From Megasphaera_A sueciensis (GTDB taxonomy: Bacteria; Bacillota; Negativicutes; Veillonellales; Megasphaeraceae), in contig NZ_CP116939.1 of assembly GCF_050219315.1 (NCBI RefSeq), positions 2,232,001-2,296,000 of the forward strand: a stretch of DNA of 64,000 bases, in the 5' to 3' direction. A model generated the notes under the pieces. It was not told where the DNA came from. It ran no database searches and was given only the letters and a program-made list of their open reading frames with translations. The translations under genes were made by a program, and so were the position numbers. Below, piece by piece: positions 53,298-61,276 of the stretch. Every line of letters starts with the position of its first letter. Position 1 is the first letter of the stretch.

Positions 53298-53407
53298 CTC
53301 TTCTTTTTTACTATCATTTTATCTATACATGAAAATAAAAACGTTTAAAATATTGTGTATTCTATGCTATTTATACCTATTTTTCTTAAATATTCTAAAA
53401 TAGTGGA

Positions 53408-53423
53408 ATTTGACAATGAAATA
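53408..53423 (+). other. attR core
   Basis: Second copy of the 16-bp core. The following bases TAT-ACA-AAG-TAA continue the activator's reading frame, giving its original last three residues and stop. Confidence 0.88.
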
Positions 53424-53463
53424 TATACAAAGTAAACAATATTATGTATAATAAGTATACATA

Positions 53464-53512
53464 TCTCTTGGCCGTATACACAGTGTAAACAAGCGGTCAA
53501 GGGATATTTTTT
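53464..53512 (+). terminator. original terminator of the sigma-54 activator gene
   Basis: TCTCTTGGCCG (53464-53474) pairs with CGGTCAAGGGA (53494-53504) over eleven positions, two of them wobbles, and TATTTTTT follows. Thirty bases beyond the displaced stop codon, it is cut off from its gene by the prophage. Confidence 0.7.
53474..53490. promoter_or_regulatory. palindrome, possible activator binding site
   Basis: GTATACAC-A-GTGTAAAC, a 17-bp inverted repeat with one mismatch, 91 bases upstream of the -24 element, the usual distance of an enhancer site. It also forms the loop of the terminator hairpin. Confidence 0.4.
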
Positions 53513-53580
53513 GCCATTTTTTAAGTAAAAATAAGATGAATACTAAGTCTATAAAATATTACATTAATTCATGTATATAA

Positions 53581-53598
53581 TTGGCATGATAATTTCAT
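53581..53598 (+). promoter_or_regulatory. -24/-12 (sigma-54) promoter of the atuA operon
   Basis: TTGGCATG-ATAA-TTTCAT: the GG and the -12 pair are ten bases apart as in TTGGCACG-N4-TTGCT; the -12 reads TC instead of GC. It begins 61 bases before the atuA-like start. A sigma-54 activator was the next gene upstream before phage entry. Confidence 0.6.
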
Positions 53599-53641
53599 AT
53601 AAAAATGATGTAGACTTAATTTGAGAAAAGAGGTTATCAGC

Positions 53642-55000
53642 ATGAAAACAATCAGAATTGGTGGCGGTCAAGGGTTCTGGGGCGATTTGAACGATGCGCC
53701 GATTACCATGGCAAAACAGGACAATGTCGATTATATTGCCTGTGATTATTTGGCGGAACTTACATTATCCATTATGCGCCGACAGCAGGAAAGACGTCCG
53801 GAAGCAGGATATGCGCGTGATTTTATTACAGCGTTAAAAAGCATGCTTCCTGATTTAAAAGAAAAAGGAACAAAAGTTATTACGAATGCCGGTGGTATGA
53901 ATGTAAAGTCATGTGTAGAAAAAGTAAAAGAAGCCATTAAAGAAAGTGGTCTGCACATGAAAGTGGGTTATGTTCTTGGCGATGATGTCAAGGATATCAT
54001 TCCTAAACTGCGGGCACAGGGAATTTCCATGGCTCATATGGATACGGACGAACATATTGATCGAATTCTTCCCAATATGGTAAATGCCAATGTATACTAT
54101 GGAGTGGAACCTATTCTGGAATGCTTGGAAGGCGGCGCAGATATTATTATTTTGGGACGGTCCACGGATACCGCTATGTTTGAAGCTCCCCTTATTCATG
54201 AATTTGGCTGGAAAAAAGATGATTGGACAGCTAAAGCAACAGGAATTTTGGCAGGTCACTTATGTGAATGCGGAGCCCAGGCAACTGGCGGCAACTATGA
54301 TTATGATTGGCGCAATGTGCCACGGCCGGAATTTCTCGGGTATCCGATTGCTGAAATCAGTGAACCGGGAAAATTGGTTCTGACTAAGACACGTAATACC
54401 GGTGGTTTAGTTACACCACAGTCTGTTAAAGAACAGCTTATGTATGAAATCCACGATCCATCAAAATATATTACACCTGATGTAGTAGCTGATTTTAGTA
54501 ACATTACTGTAGATGAAATTGAACGTGATCATGTTGCCGTTAATGGTGTTACCGGTCACCCTGCACCAGATACATTGAAACTTTGTGTAGGATACCTTGA
54601 AGGGTATCGGAATATTGCATATCTTCCCTATAGCTGGCCGAATGCGTTGGAAAAAGCTAAAATGGCAGCTGAAATTCTTGATAAACGCATGGCGATGAAA
54701 GGGCTTAAGGCTATTCGTACACATGTTGATTATTTAGGACTGAATGCGTTGCATGGACCGCTTGCGCCGGCAATAGAAGCTGATTTAAATGAAGTGGTTC
54801 TTCGCTATGCTATTATGACGGAAACCAAAGCGGAAGCGTTGAAACTGACCCCGGAAATTGCACCTGTCAGCAATTTGAATGGTCCGGCTCAAGGTTGTTT
54901 CTTCGGCGGCCGCACGAAACCAAGTGAAGTATTTGCTCTCTGGCCTACATTGATTCCGAGAGATGCCGTTAAATTAACAAGCTATGTTGAGGAGGTCTAA
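53642..55000 (+). CDS. AtuA-family protein, large part (DUF1446)
   Basis: 452 residues. 'IRIGGGQGFWGDLNDAP', 'YIACDYLAELTLSIM', 'VITNAGGMNVKSC' and 'IILGRSTDTAMFEAPLIHEFGW' are the AtuA/DUF1446 pattern. AtuA is needed for acyclic terpene breakdown in Pseudomonas; its chemistry is not settled. Here it heads an operon with HMG-CoA reductase, so an isoprenoid or branched-acid intermediate is a likely substrate. AGAGG before the ATG; an upstream TTG is not needed. Confidence 0.85.
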   Translation: MKTIRIGGGQGFWGDLNDAPITMAKQDNVDYIACDYLAELTLSIMRRQQERRPEAGYARDFITALKSMLPDLKEKGTKVITNAGGMNVKSCVEKVKEAIKESGLHMKVGYVLGDDVKDIIPKLRAQGISMAHMDTDEHIDRILPNMVNANVYYGVEPILECLEGGADIIILGRSTDTAMFEAPLIHEFGWKKDDWTAKATGILAGHLCECGAQATGGNYDYDWRNVPRPEFLGYPIAEISEPGKLVLTKTRNTGGLVTPQSVKEQLMYEIHDPSKYITPDVVADFSNITVDEIERDHVAVNGVTGHPAPDTLKLCVGYLEGYRNIAYLPYSWPNALEKAKMAAEILDKRMAMKGLKAIRTHVDYLGLNALHGPLAPAIEADLNEVVLRYAIMTETKAEALKLTPEIAPVSNLNGPAQGCFFGGRTKPSEVFALWPTLIPRDAVKLTSYVEEV

Positions 55001-55004
55001 AATA

Positions 55005-55322
55005 ATGAAAGTCCAATTAAAAGATATTGCACATGGTCGTTGTGGAGATAAAAGTGATACATCCAATATTTGTATCTATGCAAGAAAGCCCGAATATTAT
55101 GCTGCTATGGAAAAACAGCTGACAGCGGCTGCAGTACGCCGCCATTTTGAAGGACTTGTTTTCGGTGACGTTATCCGGTATGAACTGCCTCAGCTCGATG
55201 GATTTAATTTTGTTATGCATCATGCACTCGATGGGGGAGCAACTCGTTCGCTGCGATTAGATACATTAGGAAAATGTATGGAAGCAGCATTGCTGCGTAT
55301 GGAAATTGAAGTAGATGAATAA
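55005..55322 (+). CDS. AtuA small part (ferredoxin-like fold domain)
   Basis: 105 residues with 'HGRCGDKSDTSNICIYA' (family: GEaGDKGDtaNi) and 'NFVMHHALDGGATRSLRLD'. In many bacteria this domain is fused to the end of AtuA; here it is a separate gene four bases on. Confidence 0.82.
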   Translation: MKVQLKDIAHGRCGDKSDTSNICIYARKPEYYAAMEKQLTAAAVRRHFEGLVFGDVIRYELPQLDGFNFVMHHALDGGATRSLRLDTLGKCMEAALLRMEIEVDE

Positions 55323-55382
55323 CATGTTTATAATACGCTAATTTTATTTAAGTATTTGCGTTGCGAAGGGAGATTTAATATT

Positions 55383-56642
55383 ATGAAAACAAATAATTAT
55401 TCAGGATTTCACAAACTTTCGTTAGAACAACGTGCAGCAGAAGTTGCAGAATTTGCAAACTTAACAAAGAAAGAAATAGACTGCATTATAAATCCAGGAG
55501 CACTTACTAATGATATAGCTAATAATGTTATTGAAAATGTAATTGGAACATATCAATTGCCAATGGGCGTTGCTATGAATTTTGTAGTTAATGGAAAAGA
55601 AGTCTTGATACCAATGGTTGTTGAAGAAGCCTCAATTGTAGCGGCAGCTTCAAATGCTGCAAAAATGGCTCGGGCAGGAGGTGGTTTTACTACTAGTTAT
55701 ACCGGGAATATAATGATTGCTCAAATACAAACTATTAATATTCCTAATCCATATTTTGCTTGTCAAATGATTCTTCATCATAAAAAAGATATTCTGGATA
55801 TTGCTAATGAGAAAGATCCGATTCTGGTTAAAATAACAGGTGGAGCTAAAGATGTTGAAGTAAGAATCGTGGATTCTATTATAGGACCTATGGTTGTTAC
55901 ACATCTTCTTGTTGACACAGGAGATGCCATGGGTGCTAATGCAGTCAATACTATGGCAGAAGCTGTAGCTCCTTTTATTGAAAAAATTACAGGCGGTATA
56001 GTAAAATTAAGAATACTTTCTAATTTAGCGGCGTATAGGTTGGCTCGTGCAACTGCAAAATTTACAAAAGAAGCTATTGGCGGAGAAGATGTCGTAGATG
56101 GAATTATTGCTGCATATGCTTTTGCAGAAGCAGACCCTTTTCGAGCGGCTACAAGCAATAAGGGAATTATGAATGGGATTGATCCACTTATCGTAGCGAC
56201 GGGAAATGATTGGCGTGGTATAGAATCTGCTTGTCATGCATATTGTTCGTACAAAGGGAAATATACATCTATGACTCGGTGGGAAAAAGATTTGGACGGT
56301 AATTTAACTGGGTCTATAGAAATTCCTGCTTTATGCGGATTAGTTGGCGGTGGGACAAAAATACTTCCAGCAGCGCAGATAGGCGTCAAAATACTTGGTG
56401 TTAAAACAGCTGCTGAATTAGCACAAATTATTGCGGCAGTCGGTCTTGCTCAAAATTTTGCGGCGATGAGAGCATTAGCAACTGACGGAATTCAAAAAGG
56501 ACATATGAAACTACATGCTCGCAATATTGCTACTGTTGCAGGTGCTGATGGGAAAATTTTAGATGAAGTTGTAGCGAAAATGGTGGCAGAAAAAAATATT
56601 TCTGTTGACTATGCTAAAGAAATAATTTCCAAATTGAAATGA
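55383..56642 (+). CDS. mvaA: class II (degradative) HMG-CoA reductase
   Basis: 419 residues. 'ENVIGTYQLPMGVAMNF' holds the active-site Glu, 'GNDWRGIESACHAY' the Lys-loop region in form, 'DTGDAMGAN' the Asp motif and 'KGHMKLHARNIA' near residue 376 the catalytic His. Size and motifs fit the class II enzyme, which oxidises mevalonate to HMG-CoA in catabolism. The usual SNLADRRLARA reads SNLAAYRLARA. No HMG-CoA lyase or synthase is nearby. An in-frame extension to 55356 has no binding site. Confidence 0.9.
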   Translation: MKTNNYSGFHKLSLEQRAAEVAEFANLTKKEIDCIINPGALTNDIANNVIENVIGTYQLPMGVAMNFVVNGKEVLIPMVVEEASIVAAASNAAKMARAGGGFTTSYTGNIMIAQIQTINIPNPYFACQMILHHKKDILDIANEKDPILVKITGGAKDVEVRIVDSIIGPMVVTHLLVDTGDAMGANAVNTMAEAVAPFIEKITGGIVKLRILSNLAAYRLARATAKFTKEAIGGEDVVDGIIAAYAFAEADPFRAATSNKGIMNGIDPLIVATGNDWRGIESACHAYCSYKGKYTSMTRWEKDLDGNLTGSIEIPALCGLVGGGTKILPAAQIGVKILGVKTAAELAQIIAAVGLAQNFAAMRALATDGIQKGHMKLHARNIATVAGADGKILDEVVAKMVAEKNISVDYAKEIISKLK

Positions 56643-56656
56643 AGGAGGAGCCTATC

Positions 56657-57100
56657 ATGAAACAAGCATTATTGGCAGATGTTTGGGGAGATACTGTTAA
56701 TTTGCGTGACTTGGGGATTGGAATGGTTATTGGAATGGTTATTAGCATATCTTGTTATTTAGCTGCAAGTATGCTTATTAAAGTGCAGAATCCTGATTTG
56801 CCAGATAATTTATTATCAGCATATTCTTTATTGTTTGGAATAGGTGGTTGTGTACTTTCTGCTGTCATTTCAGCTAGATTATTTAAACCTAAACGAGTAT
56901 TGAATGAAGAAGAATTCTCAGAAAATGATCGTGATAGTGTTATTAAAGAACTGAAAATAGATATTGAACGAGAAAAAGAAGAGTTAAAGTATTTAGATCC
57001 TAAAGTTGAACAAGAAATGAAGGATTTAAAATTGTATGATTTATTTGCAGGAACAGATACCGCTGAGCCCAAAATAGGTAAAAAGGCAGGTGACATATAA
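56657..57100 (+). CDS. small membrane subunit of the adjacent transporter
   Basis: 147 residues, two membrane helices ('LGIGMVIGMVISISCYLAASML', 'LLSAYSLLFGIGGCVLSAVISA') and a charged C-terminal coiled coil. It precedes the TctA-like permease by one shared base. Possibly replaces TctB, though it is not alike in sequence that I can see. Confidence 0.6.
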   Translation: MKQALLADVWGDTVNLRDLGIGMVIGMVISISCYLAASMLIKVQNPDLPDNLLSAYSLLFGIGGCVLSAVISARLFKPKRVLNEEEFSENDRDSVIKELKIDIEREKEELKYLDPKVEQEMKDLKLYDLFAGTDTAEPKIGKKAGDI

Positions 57101-58476
57101 TGGATGCAATCTTTATTCATGACTTGGCGTGGGCGGTAGGTTTGGCTTTGGCTGGTGGGATTATTTTTGCAGGAATAGGATTAATATCTGGAACAGATGA
57201 AACATCTACGATTGCACCACTTACTTTGCTAATTGTATTATTAGGAACACCACCGGTTGCAGTTTTTTCATGGTTTATGGCAGCTGCAATTTCTAAACAT
57301 ATGATTCATGCTATTCCAACTGCATTAATGGGTGTTCCAGGAGATACAATGGCTGTTCCTATGATGGAAGATGCTTCAGTACTGCGAAAATTAGGTGTAC
57401 CACATATGGCTTTACGTAAAATGATTTCTGGTGGAATTATTGCAGCTTTTATAGCTTTGCCAATTAGTGTGGGTTTTGCTTCTCTTTTGGCACCATTTGC
57501 GGATATTGTAAAAGAATGGGCACCAGTGGTATTTACTTTAGCCGCTATTATTATAGCATTTACATCTGGAGGAAAATGGGCAAGCCTTTTCACTTTAATT
57601 CCTTTTGCTTTTTTTGTACAAGGGTTAAATAAAATGGCAATTGCTAGTATTGGACATGGGGTTTTTATCAGCATGTTTTTAGGTATTGCAATTGGACCTA
57701 TGTTTGCGGATTTAATTACATTATTGTCACCAATATCAAGAAATCGTTTAATAAGAGAAAAAACGAGAGAATTTTGGTTAGCCCCAGAATTAAAAATGTG
57801 GAAAGGTTATTTTCCTAATCCAATTAAAATATTATCAAAGCACCAGATTATGTATAATGCTTTGACTGCAGGCGTATCGGCATTGACTTTCACATTTAGC
57901 CCAGTAGGTATGACTGTTATGATGGGAGAATTTGTAGGTGCACGCATTAAAAGTTTATATCAACGTATGACAACTACTTTAGCGGTTATGAATGGAACAA
58001 CAGAAGCCACCTATATTGCAGAAACCGTTATTCCTCTTTTGGCTTTTGGTATTCCTTTAAGCCCTGTTGGATTAGGGCCGGCAGCACCATTATTTAATGC
58101 GCCACCAGTATTTACGGCACAGCCGGTAGTACACAATTTACATAATTTTTTATCTCCAATGGATTATTTGATTTATGGTTATATAGGCCTTTTTGTAGCA
58201 TTTCTTGTAGCATATCCTTTTTCTATGAATTATGCACGTAAAGCTAGTGCATGGGTACTTAGAAATGTTAGTCAAGAAGCAATTATCAGTATGTTTTCGG
58301 GACTGATTGTGGTAATTTCTTATTTTGAAGCAGGACCTGTTGGAATTGCAATTGCTGTTACAATCGCTGTTTTTGGAGGCATTTTAAATCGATATTTTGG
58401 AGTACATACTGGGGTACAGTATATGGTATATTATGCTTCACCTTGGCTTATGGCAACATTGTTAGGTATCCATTGA
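57100..58476 (+). CDS. TctA-like membrane permease
   Basis: 458 residues, about eleven membrane helices. 'HAIPTALMGVPGDTMAVPMMEDASVLRKLG' and 'AFGIPLSPVGLGPAAPLF' resemble the two GxPG-type signature loops of TctA permeases. Such permeases bring in carboxylates with a periplasmic binding protein; none is encoded here. Substrate by context: mevalonate or another short branched acid. Confidence 0.72.
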   Translation: MDAIFIHDLAWAVGLALAGGIIFAGIGLISGTDETSTIAPLTLLIVLLGTPPVAVFSWFMAAAISKHMIHAIPTALMGVPGDTMAVPMMEDASVLRKLGVPHMALRKMISGGIIAAFIALPISVGFASLLAPFADIVKEWAPVVFTLAAIIIAFTSGGKWASLFTLIPFAFFVQGLNKMAIASIGHGVFISMFLGIAIGPMFADLITLLSPISRNRLIREKTREFWLAPELKMWKGYFPNPIKILSKHQIMYNALTAGVSALTFTFSPVGMTVMMGEFVGARIKSLYQRMTTTLAVMNGTTEATYIAETVIPLLAFGIPLSPVGLGPAAPLFNAPPVFTAQPVVHNLHNFLSPMDYLIYGYIGLFVAFLVAYPFSMNYARKASAWVLRNVSQEAIISMFSGLIVVISYFEAGPVGIAIAVTIAVFGGILNRYFGVHTGVQYMVYYASPWLMATLLGIH

Positions 58477-58483
58477 TTTATTT

Positions 58484-58534
58484 AAGGGATTGTAACAATA
58501 TGACCATTTTCGGAATTTTGTTATAGTCCCTTTT
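58484..58534 (+). terminator. operon terminator
   Basis: AAGGGATTGTAACAA (58484) pairs with TTGTTATAGTCCCTT (58518) over 15 positions, with two G-T wobbles, followed by TTTT. Confidence 0.75.
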
Positions 58535-58603
58535 AAAGTAATAAGTTTTGATAAATATAAAAGACTTAGTTTGATATAAAATATTTTGAAGGAGAAATAA
58601 GGA

Positions 58604-58639
58604 ATGAATAGCCGTAATCATTTGCGACAAGTATCATAG
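58604..58639 (+). pseudogene. orphan gene start cut off by IS sequence
   Basis: GAAGGAG and an ATG open a frame of only eleven codons (MNSRNHLRQVS) that runs into ISL3 sequence. Probably the start of a gene whose body was lost. Confidence 0.4.
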
Positions 58640-58857
58640 TGCCCGGTAGTCTGGACCATGGGAAACGTACGGAAACGGATTCAGCATCAATGGGATTATC
58701 GCCATCTCTATTTCAAGCGCAACAAAAAGATATTGACCAAGCCCGGATGTAACCTGACAGACGACGAACTCGTTGGGGTACAGAAAATACTGGCACAGTC
58801 CGACAACCTGCGTAAAGTGTATGCCTTAAAATGTAGTGGTCAAGCTTTTTTTGTAAC
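58640..58857 (+). pseudogene. ISL3-family transposase, middle fragment
   Basis: 'RKRIQHQWDYRHLYFKRNKKIL' and 'LTDDELVGVQKILAQSDNLRKVYALK' match the region of ISL3 transposases before the last catalytic residue. The N-terminal part and left end are missing; the frame is then broken by an IS3 piece. Confidence 0.65.
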
Positions 58858-58874
58858 ATTTGTGGCTAATAAAA

Positions 58875-59132
58875 TCAAATTTGTTTTACCGCTGTATACC
58901 GTGCCTCAAACGGTGTCTTATATACGTTATAAGAATGCGGACGGATATGATTATAGGTTACATAGGCGAACTCTTCTATCGCAGAAATCAGTTTCTTATC
59001 ATCATGATAATAATATAGGTAAATCAATTCGTTTTTAAGCGTGTTATAATATCTTTCCATGTGAACATTATCATAAGGATAGCCGGCTTTGAACCTGCTC
59101 TTCGTGATTCCTGCTTCGTAGCTTTGTGGCAT
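58875..59132 (-). pseudogene. IS3-family transposase, C-terminal fragment
   Basis: 'AGYPYDNVHMERYYNTLKNELIYLY' and 'AYVTYNHIRPHSYNVYKTPFEARY' are the end of an IS3 OrfB integrase core, with the last catalytic Glu (HMERYY). It lies reversed between two ISL3 pieces. Confidence 0.7.
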
Positions 59133-59261
59133 AATATTTTCCTCTTTCTTTAATAAAATGATTATATCCTATTAGCCACTCACGTTACAATTATAGAATG
59201 TTTCTATAAAGTATTAATGATGCCCACGAAACTGTTTGCGAAGCAGTTCCTACAGTCTTAG

Positions 59262-59557
59262 CTGGACATGGTGCAGAATGTTGGATTAGCAGAATTCAAG
59301 TCCCTGCTGCACTCGTTCGCGGATTGGTTTGACGGCATTATTAATGCCATCTGGTTTTGCTACTCTCATAGATTCATGGAAGGACACAACAAGATAAAAG
59401 TATTAAAACGGGTTTGCTTGGGCATTCGTAATTTCCATCGTTTTCGAAACCGCATATTGTTCATGGTCTGCCACACAGCGAAAAGAGGAATATCCCATTG
59501 AATGTTCCTCTCGTACATGTGTTACGATTGAGCCACCCCAACATTTGACATAGAGCC
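59262..59557 (+). pseudogene. ISL3-family transposase C-terminus and right end
   Basis: 'WFCYSHRFMEGHNKIKVLKRVCLGIRNFHRFRNRIL' is the catalytic-Glu end of an ISL3 transposase, ending at 59501. Beyond it 'CAACATTTGACATAGAGCC' (to 59557) has the form of the ISL3 terminal repeat. Confidence 0.7.
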
Positions 59558-59576
59558 TATAGGTCTCCTATGATGA

Positions 59577-61005
59577 GAGCGCGCCAAATTCTGTGTAAAC
59601 TCCATATAGTGGTGCAAAATAATAAGAACGTACGAGTCAGCGGTTATATCGTTGGCTCGTTTTCAATATAACAACAAGGGCATGCCCCTGTCAATCAATT
59701 CGGCATCCGATCTGCAAAATACACCGCGAGTTGTGCATGAATCTTGCTCCAATCAGGCCGTCGGCCTGTCCATTTTTTAGTAATATCCATCATGGCTAAA
59801 TACAGCCTTTTGAGCAAACTGTCATCTGTTGGGAATACAGACTTTGCTTTTGTTACTTTTCGCAGCTGCCGGTTAAATCCTTCGATGGCATTGGTAGTAT
59901 AAATCAGTCGGCGTAATTCTTCTGGATACTTAAAATAAGGACTTAAATTTGCCCAGTTTGACCTCCAAGATAACGTAATGGATGGATATTTAGCATCCCA
60001 AGTTTCGGAAAAATGCTCCAGCGCTTCTAACGCTGCCGGTTCATCCACTGCGGCATAAATGGCTTTTAAATCGTGCATCAACGCTTTGATGTCTTTGTAC
60101 GATACATATTTTGTCGAATTCCGAATTTGATGGATAATACAATTCTGGATTTCTGTTTGTGGATAAACGGCTTCGATGGCTTGGGAAAATCCCGTCAGGT
60201 TGTCGGTACACGCAATCAAAATATCGTCTACCCCACGATGTTTGATGCCATTGAGAATGGTCGCCCAGAATTTGGCACTCTCATTTTCACCCACCCACAT
60301 GCCAAGTACCTCTTTTCGGCCTTCTAGATTGATGCCAATGGCAATATACACTGCTTTCTTGATGATTTGTCCTTCACTGCGGACAGGGTAATGAATCGCA
60401 TCCAAAAATACAACGGCATACAGCGGTTCCAATGGCCGTTGTTGCCATTCTTTGGCAACGGGAAGTATTTTATCCGTAATACGGCTGATGGTGGTATCCG
60501 ATACCTCTAATCCATAAATATTCTGAATAGGTGTTTCCATATCACGAGTCGTCATGCCCTTAGCATACATCGATATAATCTTTTCTTCTACGTCGTGGCT
60601 GATACTGGTTTGATTCTTTTTCAGGATCACCGGATCAAAATCTCCGTTGCGGTCTCGAGGAACCGCAATGTCCACATTCCCGAAACTGGTACGCAGTGTC
60701 TTAGGACTATGCCCATTGCGACTGTTGCTTGTATCCTTGTTCTTGTAGTCATATTTGCTGTACCCTAATTCATCATCCAGTTCAGCATCCAATCCGTTTT
60801 CCATAAATTCAGCAATCGTATCTTTGAATAAATTTTGGATATCATCCATGCTGGTGATGTTGCTCATTTGCAACAATTCACGAATTTTGGCACGACGTTC
60901 CCTTTCTTCTAGACTGCGTTTTCTTTTTACCATAATAAAAACCTCCGTATGATGTAATTTTATTTTACACCACACGAAGGTTTACACAAAATTTGGGATT
61001 GTCCC
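59577..61005 (-). mobile_element. IS256-family insertion sequence
   Basis: Imperfect terminal inverted repeats CCAAATTcTGTGTAAAC (59584-59600) and, reversed, CCAAATTtTGTGTAAAC (60996-60980), extending with weaker matches on both sides, around a full-length transposase gene. I could not fix the target duplication. Confidence 0.8.
59695..60933 (-). CDS. IS256-family (Mutator-type) transposase
   Basis: 412 residues, full length. Catalytic residues: Asp in 'VVFLDAIHYPV', Asp in 'LIACTDNLTGF' and Glu in 'TNAIEGFNRQLRK'. GGAGG lies eight bases before the ATG at 60933. Frame intact, so it may still move. Confidence 0.92.
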   Translation of the reverse strand: MVKRKRSLEERERRAKIRELLQMSNITSMDDIQNLFKDTIAEFMENGLDAELDDELGYSKYDYKNKDTSNSRNGHSPKTLRTSFGNVDIAVPRDRNGDFDPVILKKNQTSISHDVEEKIISMYAKGMTTRDMETPIQNIYGLEVSDTTISRITDKILPVAKEWQQRPLEPLYAVVFLDAIHYPVRSEGQIIKKAVYIAIGINLEGRKEVLGMWVGENESAKFWATILNGIKHRGVDDILIACTDNLTGFSQAIEAVYPQTEIQNCIIHQIRNSTKYVSYKDIKALMHDLKAIYAAVDEPAALEALEHFSETWDAKYPSITLSWRSNWANLSPYFKYPEELRRLIYTTNAIEGFNRQLRKVTKAKSVFPTDDSLLKRLYLAMMDITKKWTGRRPDWSKIHAQLAVYFADRMPN

Positions 61006-61048
61006 CCTATGATTTTATTTTACCGTAGAAGACCTTATTAACCCTTGT

Positions 61049-61232
61049 TTACAGAAAAACTTTATATGCCAGTTGTGTGATTGGAAATTCATTAGGCCGT
61101 AACCATTCGTAGGAATCTGGTGTCCGATATATCGACACAGCTGATGCTCCTGTCGATGTCGCCGGTCTTGCCAATCAGCTTGACTTCTTTTATATTATGC
61201 ATCTGCAGTGCTTTCCGGACTGTGAAATTCAT
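61049..61232 (-). pseudogene. PucR-type regulator remnant, frameshifted
   Basis: From ATG 61232 (GAGG upstream) the reading gives 'MNFTVRKALQMHNIKEVKLIGK' and 'DIDRSISCVDISDT', the start of a PucR regulator; in the next frame it continues 'PDSYEWLRPNEFPITQLAY' to TAA at 61051. One base was lost or gained, and the remaining gene is gone at the IS256 side. Confidence 0.65.
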
Positions 61233-61276
61233 GCCATTACCTCAGAATAATTTGTTACTGATAGATAAAATGGCCA

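Larger units (their letters stand above)
8667..53423. mobile_element. intact contractile-tailed prophage, about 44.8 kb
   Basis: Bounded by a 16-bp direct repeat, with the integrase just inside attL and the lysis genes just inside attR. All modules needed for a full cycle are present: switch, recombination, replication, packaging, head (DUF2184 capsid), contractile tail (DUF3383 sheath, DUF3277 tube), baseplate, fibres and lysis. The only frame interruptions are ones known to be used by phages (tail chaperone) or overlaps that look functional. The head-tail set matches the Pam3/Bcep-like myophage type. I therefore expect it to be inducible, though that is inference. Confidence 0.93.

Noticed and set aside
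53281..53407. Further gene between the late terminator and attR
   Set aside because: AT-rich, stops in all frames and no ribosome binding site; it is part of the attachment region.
58658..59038. A single 126-codon gene
   Set aside because: Only its first 65 or so codons are ISL3-like; the rest is the antisense reading of the reversed IS3 fragment.
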